A stretch of 64,000 bases of DNA from an uncultured Flavobacterium sp. (GTDB lineage: Bacteria; Bacteroidota; Bacteroidia; Flavobacteriales; Flavobacteriaceae): assembly GCA_943912855.1 (NCBI GenBank), contig CALTVC010000016.1, forward strand, positions 1 to 64,000, given 5' to 3'. Position numbers and translations under genes: made by a program. The notes beneath the pieces were generated by a model that searched no databases, was not told the origin of the DNA, and saw only the letters and a list, made by a program, of their open reading frames with translations. This document shows, piece by piece, positions 34,762 through 43,895 of the stretch (positions within the stretch are counted from its first letter, which is position 1; each line of letters begins with the position of its first letter).

Positions 34762-36693
34762 TTACGCTTCTTCTACACGTTCAGTTACGTTTTTTTCGTA
34801 TGGCCTTTTACCAAAAATATCTTCAAGGTCATCTTTAAAAATCACTTCACGTTCTATAAGAATATCAGCAAGTTTAAGCATTTTATCCTTATTATCATTA
34901 AGGAGTTGTATTGCTCTTTGGTACTGTTCTTCTATAAGAACAGATATTTCACTGTCTATTACCTTGGCAGTTTCTTCAGAATAAGGCTTAGAGAAACCAT
35001 ATTCATTTTGGCCACTGCTGTCGTAATAGGTAATGTTACCCAGTTTTTCGTTAAGACCATATATGGTAACCATGGCACGAGCCTGTTTGGTTACCTTTTC
35101 AAGATCGCTAAGAGCACCTGTACTAATTGTGTCAAAAATTACCTTCTCGGCAGCGCGTCCGCCCATGGTAGCACACATTTCGTCTTTCATCTGTTCAGGT
35201 CTTACAATAAGCCTTTCTTCCGGAAGATACCATGCTGCACCAAGGCTTTGGCCACGTGGTACTATGGTTACTTTTACAAGAGGAGCAGCGTGTTCCAGCA
35301 TCCAGCTTACAGTAGCATGACCTGCTTCGTGTATGGCTATGGCACGTTTTTCTTCTGGCGAAACAATTTTGTTTTTCTTTTCAAGACCACCTACAATACG
35401 GTCTACCGCATCCAGGAAATCTTGTTTGTCTACAGCTGTTTTATCTTTACGGGCAGCTACAAGGGCGGCTTCGTTACATACGTTGGCAATATCTGCACCT
35501 GAGAAACCAGGGGTTTGCTTAGCAAGGAACTCCGTATCAAGATCTTCCGATTTTTTAAGTGGCTTAAGGTGTACTTCAAATATCTCCCTGCGCTCACGGA
35601 TGTCTGGAAGATCTACATATATCTGTCTGTCAAAACGTCCGGCACGCATTAATGCTTTATCTAATACATCGGCACGGTTAGTAGCAGCAAGTACAATAAC
35701 ATTTGTATTTGTGCCAAAACCATCCATCTCAGTAAGTAGTTGGTTAAGTGTGTTTTCGCGTTCATCGTTAGAGCCAGAGAAGTTGTTTTTTCCACGGGCG
35801 CGACCCACGGCATCAATCTCGTCAATAAATATGATAGCTGGTGATTTCTCTTTTGCCTGTTTAAACAGGTCACGCACACGGCTTGCACCTACACCTACAA
35901 ACATCTCTACGAAGTCTGAACCCGATAGCGAGAAGAACGGTACACGTGCTTCACCGGCAACAGCTTTAGCGAGTAGCGTTTTACCTGTTCCCGGAGGACC
36001 TACAAGTAGTGCGCCTTTAGGTATCTTACCACCAATGTTGGTATATTTTTCAGGGTTTTTCAGGAATTCTACAATTTCCTGAATTTCTTCCTTAGCACCT
36101 TCAAGACCTGCAACATCTTTAAAAGTAACCTTTACATCGTTCTTTTCATCAAAAAGACGTGCACGGCTTTTACCTATGTTAAAGATTTGTCCGCCACCGC
36201 CCGGAGCACCACCTGCCATTTTTCGCATAACGAAAATCCAGATGATGATAAAGGCTACGATAGGTAGCAGGGCAAGGAAAATATCTCCCCAAATACTGTC
36301 CGGCTGGGCAGTATAGTCGTTAAGTTTATTTTCTTTACTGGCTTCGTCAAGCTTTTTTAGGAAAAGTTCGTTGTCGCTACCAATGTTCACAATATAGTGA
36401 GGCCCTTTGTTAGGCTTATCAAAAATATCCTTTTTGGTTACTTTTTTATGCTCAGGGTCATTTTTAAGTGCATCTTCTTTTAGGTAAACTTCGGTAGTAG
36501 TCTTGTTGTATATTACGTGGTCTACCTCACCTTCATTAAGGTATTTGTAAAATTTTGAGATGGAAGTGGGTTTAGGGTCGCTCCAGTTTGTAGAATTGGA
36601 AAAATAGTTTAACCCCACCAGAAACAGGAATATAGCTGTGTATATAATCCACGGGCTTATCCTGAACTTGTTGGTTTTGTTATCGTTTGACAT
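34762..36693 (-). CDS. ftsH: ATP-dependent zinc metalloprotease FtsH
   Basis: A membrane-anchored AAA+ protease of 643 residues. Two transmembrane helices (about 13-30 and 137-157) flank a periplasmic domain. Walker A is GPPGTGKT (232-239), Walker B IIFIDEID (287-294), the second region of homology is near 338-357 (AATNRADVLDKALMRAGRFDR), and the protease site is HEAGH (455-459). It degrades misfolded membrane proteins and regulators of lipid A and stress. It is 18 bases downstream of rsfS and cotranscribed. Confidence 0.98.
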   Translation of the reverse strand: MSNDNKTNKFRISPWIIYTAIFLFLVGLNYFSNSTNWSDPKPTSISKFYKYLNEGEVDHVIYNKTTTEVYLKEDALKNDPEHKKVTKKDIFDKPNKGPHYIVNIGSDNELFLKKLDEASKENKLNDYTAQPDSIWGDIFLALLPIVAFIIIWIFVMRKMAGGAPGGGGQIFNIGKSRARLFDEKNDVKVTFKDVAGLEGAKEEIQEIVEFLKNPEKYTNIGGKIPKGALLVGPPGTGKTLLAKAVAGEARVPFFSLSGSDFVEMFVGVGASRVRDLFKQAKEKSPAIIFIDEIDAVGRARGKNNFSGSNDERENTLNQLLTEMDGFGTNTNVIVLAATNRADVLDKALMRAGRFDRQIYVDLPDIRERREIFEVHLKPLKKSEDLDTEFLAKQTPGFSGADIANVCNEAALVAARKDKTAVDKQDFLDAVDRIVGGLEKKNKIVSPEEKRAIAIHEAGHATVSWMLEHAAPLVKVTIVPRGQSLGAAWYLPEERLIVRPEQMKDEMCATMGGRAAEKVIFDTISTGALSDLEKVTKQARAMVTIYGLNEKLGNITYYDSSGQNEYGFSKPYSEETAKVIDSEISVLIEEQYQRAIQLLNDNKDKMLKLADILIEREVIFKDDLEDIFGKRPYEKNVTERVEEA

Positions 36694-36711
36694 GGATATT
36701 ACTTTCTTCTT

Positions 36712-37083
36712 TTAGTAGTTTGTTGCTATCGACGTAATACGGGCATCACCCCAAAGGCTTTCTATATTATAGTATTCCCTTACGTGTTTTTGGAAAACAT
36801 GCACCACAATATTTACGTAGTCCATAAGTACCCATTCGCCGTTTTCGGTACCTTCTACGTGCCAAGGTTTGTCTTTAAGTTCTTTGGAAACTACTTTCTG
36901 GATGGAGTTTACTATGGCATTTACCTGGGTATTACTGGTTCCGTTGCATATTATAAAATAATCGCAAACAGTATTTTCTAATTCCCTAAGGTCAAGGATG
37001 TCAATGTCATTACCTTTTACTTCTTCAATCCCTTTGATGATATTGGCCAGCAATTCATCATTACTAATATTTTTTTTTGCCAT
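36712..37083 (-). CDS. rsfS: ribosome silencing factor RsfS
   Basis: A 123-residue member of the RsfS/YbeB/Iojap family, which binds ribosomal protein uL14 and blocks subunit joining in starved cells. Family segments are seen: DILDLRELENTVCDYFIICNGTSNTQVNAIVNSI and KPWHVEGTENGEWVLMDYVNIVVHVFQKHVREYYNIESLWGDA. It leads the rsfS-ftsH operon, behind TAACTTTG at 37104-37111. Confidence 0.97.
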   Translation of the reverse strand: MAKKNISNDELLANIIKGIEEVKGNDIDILDLRELENTVCDYFIICNGTSNTQVNAIVNSIQKVVSKELKDKPWHVEGTENGEWVLMDYVNIVVHVFQKHVREYYNIESLWGDARITSIATNY

Positions 37084-37103
37084 TTAAAAAATTATCTATT
37101 ACG

Positions 37104-37132
37104 CAAAGTTATCATTTTTGTCTTTACTTTTG
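37104..37132. promoter_or_regulatory. divergent -7 boxes of rsfS and birA
   Basis: TAACTTTG on the minus strand (37104-37111) faces rsfS; TACTTTTG on the plus strand (37125-37132) faces birA. Both match TAnnTTTG, but neither has a TTG at 19-23 bp. Confidence 0.55.
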
Positions 37133-37176
37133 ATTTTAAATATACGAGAAAAATACAAACAGTCCTCGTGATTTAT

Positions 37177-37902
37177 ATGAATATTATCAAACTCAGTGCC
37201 ATAAACTCTACTAATGATTACTTAAAATCATTGGCGTCGGCACAGCAACAGGAAAACTTTACTATAGTCACTGCAGAAGCTCAAACTCAGGGTAAAGGAC
37301 AAATGGGAGGTGTATGGAACGCCGAAGCGGGCAAAAACCTAACCTTTAGTATCTTGCTGAAAGATTTACTTACTGCAACTTCCGGTATTTTTACATTAAA
37401 TGTGGCTGTTACAACAGCCATCGCTACTGCCGTGTCAGGTTTTGGCATACCCGATGTTAGTATTAAATGGCCTAACGACATTTTGGCAGGGAATAAGAAA
37501 CTATGTGGTGTTTTAATTGAAAACAGTTTTAAAAGCGACGGACAAATACAGTCGGTGGTGGGGATAGGCCTTAATGTTAATCAAACCAATTTTGAAGGAT
37601 TGCCAAAAGCCTCATCAATGGCAGTGCAGGCTGATAAGTATTTTGATAAGGAAGAGATTATGCTCGCTATTGCACATCAGTTACAACAGAATGTATCTGA
37701 TTTGGAAGTTAATGCACAAGTGCTTTGGCAACAATATCATGATGTGCTTTTTAAGAAAGGCATGTCTATGCCGTTTGAAAAAGAATGTAGCCGCTTTATG
37801 GGAATCATCCAGAGAGTTACCGAAAATGGGCAGCTGGAAGTATTGCTGGAAGATCAATCACTGGCGTATTACGGAATCAAAGAAGTGCAGTTGCTGTACT
37901 GA
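37177..37902 (+). CDS. birA: biotin--[acetyl-CoA-carboxylase] ligase
   Basis: Attaches biotin to the carrier domain of acyl-CoA carboxylases. The 241-residue protein is the monofunctional form without an N-terminal DNA-binding domain. It has INSTNDYL, the biotinyl-5'-AMP loop motif in a changed form (GKGQMGGVWNAEAGKNLTFS instead of GRGRxGRxW), KWPNDILAGNKKLCGVLIE (catalytic Lys) and VVGIGLNVNQ. ATG 37177 is chosen over an in-frame GTG nine bases earlier. The stop directly abuts the stop of the convergent thioesterase gene, so there is no space for a terminator. Confidence 0.94.
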   Translation: MNIIKLSAINSTNDYLKSLASAQQQENFTIVTAEAQTQGKGQMGGVWNAEAGKNLTFSILLKDLLTATSGIFTLNVAVTTAIATAVSGFGIPDVSIKWPNDILAGNKKLCGVLIENSFKSDGQIQSVVGIGLNVNQTNFEGLPKASSMAVQADKYFDKEEIMLAIAHQLQQNVSDLEVNAQVLWQQYHDVLFKKGMSMPFEKECSRFMGIIQRVTENGQLEVLLEDQSLAYYGIKEVQLLY

Positions 37903-38643
37903 TTATTTCCAGTTGAGTTCTAGTGCAAAGCAAGCCTTTCCATCTTTATTAATGCTAAAGTAGGTCTGTTTTTCTTGCTCTCCTTTTACTATTTGTACCG
38001 TGTCAGCCAATTGAAGTTCACGAAGGAAATTCATGTCAAAGCTTTTTAATTGTTGGCGTAGCAGTGGTTTTGGTTCTACTGCATCGAGGCACCATTCCAG
38101 ATACTTAACGTTGTTTACGTGATTTACAATATCCAGGTCGCTCAGTACGGTTTTGTAATCGCACACCAACTCAGTTTCTCTACTAAGGTCAACCTTTTTA
38201 AATGATTCTGTTGTAGCTTCTCTGTCAGGATATTTTTCAAAATGCTCATGTGGCAGTGCCAATGCCTCAGCTCTACGGGTTTTGGTATTAAAAACAGCCC
38301 AATAGGTAACGCTACCCGCAAGCTTTTGTTCACCGCACCATAGCTCTAATGCGCGTATAGAGCGCGAACCCTGCAGATCATAAATCCAGGTCTGTACGGT
38401 CACCGTATCACCCCATTTAGGTAGTTCAGTTATTTCAACACGCATACGGCTCAGTACCCATGCCTGGTGATACAGTTGCATATCTGTAAAGCTAAGTCCG
38501 CCTTTTTCTGCATGATAACCTGCTGTAAGCTGGAGGATATTACACAATTCAGTATGCTTAAGCAACCCGTTTGGGGTACACTGTATAAAATTGATTTGCC
38601 AGTCGTGGCTGTAAACCGAAGTGAAATCAGGTGCTATGGGCAT
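37903..38643 (-). CDS. acyl-ACP thioesterase
   Basis: A 246-residue double hot-dog protein of the FatA/FatB-like acyl-ACP thioesterase family (PF01643-like). N-terminal hot dog: NILQLTAGYHAEKGGLSF and AWVLSRMRVEITELPKWGDTV; C-terminal hot dog: SDLDIVNHVNNVKYLEWCLDA with the catalytic Asn-His-Asn arrangement. It releases free fatty acids from acyl carrier protein in the cytoplasm. Its ATG overlaps the end of miaA by 10 bases, so it is cotranscribed and probably translationally coupled. Confidence 0.9.
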   Translation of the reverse strand: MPIAPDFTSVYSHDWQINFIQCTPNGLLKHTELCNILQLTAGYHAEKGGLSFTDMQLYHQAWVLSRMRVEITELPKWGDTVTVQTWIYDLQGSRSIRALELWCGEQKLAGSVTYWAVFNTKTRRAEALALPHEHFEKYPDREATTESFKKVDLSRETELVCDYKTVLSDLDIVNHVNNVKYLEWCLDAVEPKPLLRQQLKSFDMNFLRELQLADTVQIVKGEQEKQTYFSINKDGKACFALELNWK

Positions 38644-39551
38644 TGTGTAGTGTCGTTTATGTAATTAATAATCTCAGAAGCTTCAGTTTTAAAATCAAAC
38701 CATTTAGTGCCTTCTGTTCTTCTGAACCATGTCATTTGCCTTTTTGCAAAACGACGGGTATTCTTTTTTATTTCTTCAATGGCAAAATCAAGTGCCCACT
38801 CACCATCAAAATGACTAAACAGTTCACGGTAACCTACTGTTTGCAAAGCATTCAGTGCTTTGTTAGGGTAGAGTGCTTTTGCTTCCTTAAGTAATCCTTG
38901 TTTAACCATTATGTCTACACGTTGGTTAATGCGGTCGTACATTAGCTCTCTTTCGGCTTCTAGTCCAATGATTATTGGTGTAAAAGGTCTGCTGTTCTTT
39001 TTAATGTTTAGGAAAGACGAGTAGGGGTGACCACTGCCTATGCATACCTCAAGGGCACGCATCATGCGTTGTGGGTTTTCTTTTGCCACCTTTTCATAGT
39101 GAACCGGGTCTAGCTGTTGCAATTCTGTTTGTAAGTATTCAATGCCTTCAATTTCATATCGTGCCTTGATTTCTTCTCTTACTGTCGGATCAATTTCAGG
39201 GAAATCATCAAAACCTTTTAGTACGGCATCTATGTATAAACCAGAACCACCCACCATAACTACATAGTCATTCCTGGTATATAATTCATCAAGTTTAGCC
39301 AATGCTTCACGCTCAAAATCGCCCACGGTATAATCGTCAAAAATACTGATGTTTTGTATAAAGTGATGCGGAGCTGCATTTAACTCTTCTGAAGAAGGTA
39401 CTGCAGTGCCTATAGCCATTTCTTTAAAAAACTGCCTGCTGTCTGCCGATATGATTTCGCAGTTGTAGTACTGTGCCAGTTGTATAGCCATAGCGGTTTT
39501 ACCTATGGCAGTAGGGCCTACAACAGTTATCAGGAATTTTTTAGATGGCAT
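38634..39551 (-). CDS. miaA: tRNA dimethylallyltransferase
   Basis: Adds the dimethylallyl group to A37 of tRNAs that read codons starting with U. The 305-residue protein has the P-loop GPTAIGKTAM (about 12-21), DSRQFFKEMAIGTAVPS (tRNA and DMAPP site), VGGSGLYIDAVLKGFDD, NPQRMMRALEV and RRFAKRQMTWFR. It overlaps the ion channel gene upstream by 11 bases and the thioesterase gene downstream by 10 bases. Confidence 0.97.
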   Translation of the reverse strand: MPSKKFLITVVGPTAIGKTAMAIQLAQYYNCEIISADSRQFFKEMAIGTAVPSSEELNAAPHHFIQNISIFDDYTVGDFEREALAKLDELYTRNDYVVMVGGSGLYIDAVLKGFDDFPEIDPTVREEIKARYEIEGIEYLQTELQQLDPVHYEKVAKENPQRMMRALEVCIGSGHPYSSFLNIKKNSRPFTPIIIGLEAERELMYDRINQRVDIMVKQGLLKEAKALYPNKALNALQTVGYRELFSHFDGEWALDFAIEEIKKNTRRFAKRQMTWFRRTEGTKWFDFKTEASEIINYINDTTQCP

Positions 39552-40392
39552 CGTGGTTTGGGTTTAGTTCAGAACCACAGTTATAGCAAAATTTAGCTTC
39601 ATCTCTGTGATTCGTGGCATGGCAGTTTGGGCACACCTGTGTATTAAGGTGTACTTTGTGGTCGTTTATAATTTGGGCGGTAACAAGTCCTGTGGGTACA
39701 GCAATGATGCCGTAACCCATAAACATTATAACCACAGATACTAACTGACCGAGTGGTGTAATAGGGGTTATATCGCCAAAACCTACGGTTGTAAGTGTAA
39801 CTATGGTCCAGTAAATACTGATCGGGATGCTGGTAAAGCCGTGTTCAGGACCTTCAATCATATACATAAGCGTACCCAGTATGATGCACAGTACCATAAC
39901 ACTGAATAAGAAAACCGCTATTTTAGTACGGCTTTTTGCAATAGCTCCCGTAAGTTGGTGAGATGCACCTACAAATTGAGGTAATTTCAGTATCCTGAAA
40001 ATACGTAAAAAACGTACTGCCCTTATGGCTATTAAGAAATGCGTGGCAGGAAAAAGCTGTGCGATGTACATAGGGAGCATAGCCAGTAAATCGATAATGC
40101 CGTAAAAGCTCAGGGCGTATTTTAAAGGCTTGTTTACAGATATGAGCCTGCCGATGTATTCCAGCGTGAAAAGCACTGTGATTATCCACTCTATAATTAT
40201 GAGCTGTCGTCCGTATACAATGCGCACCGATTCTATACTCTCCAGCATTACGGCAACAACGCTAATCAGGATAATGCTTTGCAGCACTATGTCAAAGGTT
40301 TTACCTGCACGGGTATCAGACTCGTGGATAATGGTGTGCAGTTTTTGCCGCAGTTTTTCCGGGATAATATTTTTTTGGTTTTGTGTGTCCAT
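39541..40392 (-). CDS. voltage-gated-type potassium channel with C-terminal zinc ribbon
   Basis: The 283-residue protein has six transmembrane helices of the Kv/KvAP type. S4 carries the periodic arginines (R124, R127, R130, R133 in IRAVRFLRIFRILKL), and the pore has the potassium selectivity filter TVGFGD (202-207). After S6 the tail carries two CxxC pairs (C254/C257 and C269/C272) forming a zinc ribbon with the rubredoxin-like knuckle CYNCGSEL. It probably forms a tetrameric K+ channel of the inner membrane. It leads the channel-miaA-thioesterase cluster, 26 bases after the exonuclease gene. Confidence 0.93.
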   Translation of the reverse strand: MDTQNQKNIIPEKLRQKLHTIIHESDTRAGKTFDIVLQSIILISVVAVMLESIESVRIVYGRQLIIIEWIITVLFTLEYIGRLISVNKPLKYALSFYGIIDLLAMLPMYIAQLFPATHFLIAIRAVRFLRIFRILKLPQFVGASHQLTGAIAKSRTKIAVFLFSVMVLCIILGTLMYMIEGPEHGFTSIPISIYWTIVTLTTVGFGDITPITPLGQLVSVVIMFMGYGIIAVPTGLVTAQIINDHKVHLNTQVCPNCHATNHRDEAKFCYNCGSELNPNHDAI

Positions 40393-40418
40393 ACGGTAAA
40401 ATACCTTTTATGAATATT

Positions 40419-41783
40419 TTAGAAACGGATGGTTTTCAATGCTTTTTTCTTCCTTATGTATTCCTGAATGATTTTTTTGGCATCACGATTATTATCCATA
40501 GGGATAAGGATGTTTTTCAGGATGTCTATCTGGTTAACCTGGTAGTTCAGGTTAAAGAACGCGTATCCTTTGTACATGCCGTTTTCTATGAGTACAGCAC
40601 TACGCTCATCTACAACACGACCTCGGTCTATGATAATAAGGCTTTGGTTGTAAAAGCTGTTCATTTTAATGAACTCATCTACGCGTAGGTTGTAATCGGC
40701 AGGAGCTTCTTTGTGTATGCACGCGCCATTACAGCCACCCAGTTCATAAGGGAAGCATGCTTGCTTAACTGACGGGTCCATACCATTTATTTTTTGGCAC
40801 AGTTTGTATTTCTCGGTAATACGGAACAGGGCGCTTTTAGCTTCAACCGCTCCCGCAAACGAAATTATTTCTTTTTTACGTCCGTCTGTCTTTAGTATTT
40901 TAAGGGCGGTGTAGCCGTCTTTGTCTTTTTCGGCATAAATAGAAAACGGGAATACCGATTTCTTCTGTGCACGGTTCAGTACAGGTTTGTTAACCTTAAT
41001 TTCCTGGCATTCTTTAAGTAAGGCAATGAGTTCGCTGCCGGTTTCTTCATAGGTAATCCTGAAAGCATCGCGTTGTATGCGTTTAGATTTTCTTGAAGTA
41101 CCTGTAAAGTGCTGGTTAACACGTTTTTTTATGTTTCGGCTTTTGCCAATATATATCAGCGTACCATCTTCTTTGTAAATATAATATACGCCTGTAATAG
41201 ACGGAAGCCCTTCCAGCATATCCAGCAATTTTGGCGATATGCCTTTTTGTCCTTCAGTTTTAATCAGGCTTTTTACAATTTCTTTTTCGGTGTCTTTTTG
41301 GAGCAGAAGTTTAAATAACTGTACCGTAGCCATGGCATCGCCCGTAGCACGGTGCCTGTCACTCATAGGGATACCCAGCGCACGAACCAGTTTGCCCAGG
41401 CTGTGCGAAGGTTGTTCCGGTAATAATTTTTGGCTAAGTTCTACAGTACACAGTGTTTGCTTCTCAAAATCGTACCCCAGATTCCTGAACTCAGTACGAA
41501 GCACACGGTAGTCAAACTGAGAGTTGTGCGCTACAATAATGCAGCCGTCTGTAATTTCTATGATGCGTTTTGCTACCTCATAAAACTTAGGGGCACTGCG
41601 AAGCATGGCATTGTTAATGCCTGTAAGCTTTACCACAAAGGGTTGTATGGGTTTTTCGGGGTTTACAAGGCTTATAAACTGGTCTGTAACCTCGTGTCCA
41701 TCATAACGGTATATGGCAATTTCTGTAATGCCTTCTTCGTTAAACTGGCCTCCTGTAGTTTCTATGTCGAGTATTGCGTACAA
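40419..41783 (-). CDS. DEDDh exonuclease fused to GIY-YIG nuclease (DnaQ-UvrC-like)
   Basis: The 454-residue protein joins two nucleases. Residues 1-165 are a DnaQ-type 3'-5' exonuclease (DIETTG at 6-11, VAHNSQFDYRVL, HRATGDAMATV with the His and Asp of the DEDDh site). Residues about 195-290 are a GIY-YIG domain of the UvrC/Cho type (GVYYIYKEDGTLIYIGKSRNIKKRVNQHF). The rest (about 290-454) has the CQKINGMDPS...CFPYELGGCNGAC cysteine region of UvrC-like proteins. A role in DNA repair is inferred. The start codon is TTG: the protein begins directly at (M)YAILDIETTG and there is no in-frame ATG upstream. Confidence 0.9.
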   Translation of the reverse strand: MYAILDIETTGGQFNEEGITEIAIYRYDGHEVTDQFISLVNPEKPIQPFVVKLTGINNAMLRSAPKFYEVAKRIIEITDGCIIVAHNSQFDYRVLRTEFRNLGYDFEKQTLCTVELSQKLLPEQPSHSLGKLVRALGIPMSDRHRATGDAMATVQLFKLLLQKDTEKEIVKSLIKTEGQKGISPKLLDMLEGLPSITGVYYIYKEDGTLIYIGKSRNIKKRVNQHFTGTSRKSKRIQRDAFRITYEETGSELIALLKECQEIKVNKPVLNRAQKKSVFPFSIYAEKDKDGYTALKILKTDGRKKEIISFAGAVEAKSALFRITEKYKLCQKINGMDPSVKQACFPYELGGCNGACIHKEAPADYNLRVDEFIKMNSFYNQSLIIIDRGRVVDERSAVLIENGMYKGYAFFNLNYQVNQIDILKNILIPMDNNRDAKKIIQEYIRKKKALKTIRF

Positions 41784-41852
41784 AAAATTAGTATCAGGTT
41801 TAAAGTTTAAAGTTACCGGATGGGGATAGCCGTTATATGCAAATGTACAAAA

Positions 41853-42515
41853 TTATCTGCTGCCAAAGATACTGCTGCCAATACGTACCATGGTACTGCC
41901 ACAATCTATGGCAAGTTTATAGTCGCCACTCATGCCCATAGATAGGGTTTCAGGTTTAAAGTTCGTGGTTTGAGGTTGCTCACCCAGATGGTTAAAAATT
42001 GTTTTCAGGTGGGCGAATTCCTTTTTTATCTGCGCTTCATTGTCAGTAAAGGTAGCCATACCCATAAGACCTGTAATACAAATGTTTTCCATTTGCTTGA
42101 ACTCATCTGAAGCCAATAACGCATTCAGTTCATCCTCACTTAACCCAAATTTTGTTTCCTCTTCGGCTATGTGTATTTGGAGCAGACAGTTGATAACTTT
42201 GCGGTAGCGCTTAGCCTGACGGTTTATTTCGGTAAGTAGTTTAAGGCTATCTACCCCATGGATTAACGAAACATAGGGAGCCATGTACTTTACCTTGTTG
42301 GTTTGTACGTGACCTATCATATGCCATTGAATGTCTCTGGGCATTTGTTCCCATTTTTCGGTCATCTCCTGTATTTTATTTTCCCCGAAAATACGTTGTC
42401 CGGCTTCGTAGGCCTCTTTTAAATCAGCTACGGGCTTGGTTTTGCTCACCGCTACAAGGGTAACGTGTGGCGGTAGTGAGGATTTTATATCGTTAAGGTT
42501 ATTTGCTATTGACAT
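41853..42515 (-). CDS. yggS: pyridoxal-phosphate homeostasis protein (YggS family)
   Basis: A 220-residue PLP-binding single-domain protein of the YggS/PROSC family. The PLP lysine lies in VAVSKTKPV (about 22-30); other motifs are IFGENKIQE, WHMIGHVQTNK, IHIAEEETKFGL, CITGLMGMATF and LSMGMSGDYKLAI with GSTMVRIGSSIFG at the end. It buffers free PLP in the cell. It is placed between the exonuclease and DUF1015 genes on the same strand, each separated by 70-85 bases. Confidence 0.95.
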   Translation of the reverse strand: MSIANNLNDIKSSLPPHVTLVAVSKTKPVADLKEAYEAGQRIFGENKIQEMTEKWEQMPRDIQWHMIGHVQTNKVKYMAPYVSLIHGVDSLKLLTEINRQAKRYRKVINCLLQIHIAEEETKFGLSEDELNALLASDEFKQMENICITGLMGMATFTDNEAQIKKEFAHLKTIFNHLGEQPQTTNFKPETLSMGMSGDYKLAIDCGSTMVRIGSSIFGSR

Positions 42516-42599
42516 TTTAAAAGTTTACAGTTAACGGTTCACAGTATAGACAAAGGTACAATACATACAAATAACCACATAACCGAATTACCGCATAGC

Positions 42600-43814
42600 C
42601 TAAAGTTCATATACAACCAATCCGCTTCGTAGCTTCGGTTCTATGTAGGTGCTCTTAGGTGGCATAATCTGGTTGTTGTCGGCCAGGGCTTTTATTTCAT
42701 CTATAGAAGCAGGGAACAGCGTAAAACCTACAGTGTATAGTCCGTCGTCTACCAGTTCTTTAATTGAGGTAATAGGTTTGGTACCCGGCAGGTATTCTAT
42801 GCGGCTGTCGTTGCGTAAATCTTCTATGCCAAGTAACGGTTGGAGTACCTTGATGTATAGTATCTGTGCATCAAGAGCTTCGTGTGCATCACTGAAAGTA
42901 GTGTCTTTAAGTGTTAGTGAATAAAATTCACCTTGCAAATACATGCCAAATTCAAATTTCTTTGATGGTTTCCAAAGCTCAAGATGACGATTTTCTACTA
43001 CGAAATCTTTGCTTAAAAGCGATAAAAATTCCTTTGCCGAATGCCCGTTAAGGTCGTGAACCAGGCGGTTAAATTCGTATATCTTCAGGTCTTTTTCCGC
43101 TATGAGGAAGCTCATAAAGTAATCGAGATTGGCATTCCCTTTTTCTTTTTGCTCATCATACAGCAGTTCAGACGAAGCACTGCGATGATGACCATCGGCT
43201 ATGTAAAGACTTGGCATAGCACCAAACTGCTCCTGTAGCCATTGTATTTCGGCTTCGTCTTTAATGCGCCACAGCGTATGCTTATCTCGGTTAAGCGATG
43301 AAAACAGGTATAATGGGCGCTTTTGCTTACGAGCGGTTATCCAGTTTTCAAGGTCTTTATTTTCGGGATAGGTAATCAGTACAGGCTCGGTATTAAAACC
43401 TGTAAGATGCATATAGTCTTTAAAATAAGACACACGATACGGAAGGGTGTCTTCGTGCTTTTTTATAATGTTGTTTTGGTAATCTTCTATCGAAGTTCCG
43501 GCTATAATGCCAGTATACACATTATTCTTACTCTGAATTTCGTACAGGTAAAAAACAGCAGTGTTTTCCTGCTTTAGTACATCCTCGTGTTTAAACTCGG
43601 TATATCTATTATGAACCGACCTAAAGCGTACATTTTCCGACAGCTTCTGCTGATTGATGTATGCCGGATTAAGAACGTGCAGAAATGAGAAAGGGTTATA
43701 ATCCAGCTGGGATGCCAGTTCGGCGGGACTATACTCATCGTAAGAACGGCAGGTAACCAAGCTTACTTTATCTCGCGCCGGCCTAACGGCTTTAAAAGGA
43801 ACTATTGTAGCCAA
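42600..43814 (-). CDS. DUF1015 family protein
   Basis: A 404-residue soluble protein recognised as DUF1015 by its start (MATIVPFKAVRP with CRSYDEYS), the segment NPFSFLHVLNPAY, AVFYLYEIQ and the central signature YIADGHHRSASSELLYDE. The family is common in bacteria and often lies near serine biosynthesis genes, and some literature suggests a sugar- or phosphoserine-related role, but no such neighbours are here. The function is unknown. A hairpin at 43865-43891 separates it from the 3-hydroxyacyl-CoA dehydrogenase gene upstream. Confidence 0.88.
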   Translation of the reverse strand: MATIVPFKAVRPARDKVSLVTCRSYDEYSPAELASQLDYNPFSFLHVLNPAYINQQKLSENVRFRSVHNRYTEFKHEDVLKQENTAVFYLYEIQSKNNVYTGIIAGTSIEDYQNNIIKKHEDTLPYRVSYFKDYMHLTGFNTEPVLITYPENKDLENWITARKQKRPLYLFSSLNRDKHTLWRIKDEAEIQWLQEQFGAMPSLYIADGHHRSASSELLYDEQKEKGNANLDYFMSFLIAEKDLKIYEFNRLVHDLNGHSAKEFLSLLSKDFVVENRHLELWKPSKKFEFGMYLQGEFYSLTLKDTTFSDAHEALDAQILYIKVLQPLLGIEDLRNDSRIEYLPGTKPITSIKELVDDGLYTVGFTLFPASIDEIKALADNNQIMPPKSTYIEPKLRSGLVVYEL

Positions 43815-43864
43815 AGGATAATTTCAGATTTTTGATTGTAGAATTCAGGTTCAGGATAAGACAA

Positions 43865-43891
43865 ATAGTCCCGGTATTAAACCGGGACTAT
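43865..43891 (-). terminator. hairpin after the 3-hydroxyacyl-CoA dehydrogenase gene
   Basis: ATAGTCCCGGT pairs perfectly with ACCGGGACTAT around an ATTAA loop, directly after the stop codon. There is no clear U-run on the minus strand, so it may protect the 3' end rather than terminate strongly. Confidence 0.6.
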
Positions 43892-43895
43892 AATA

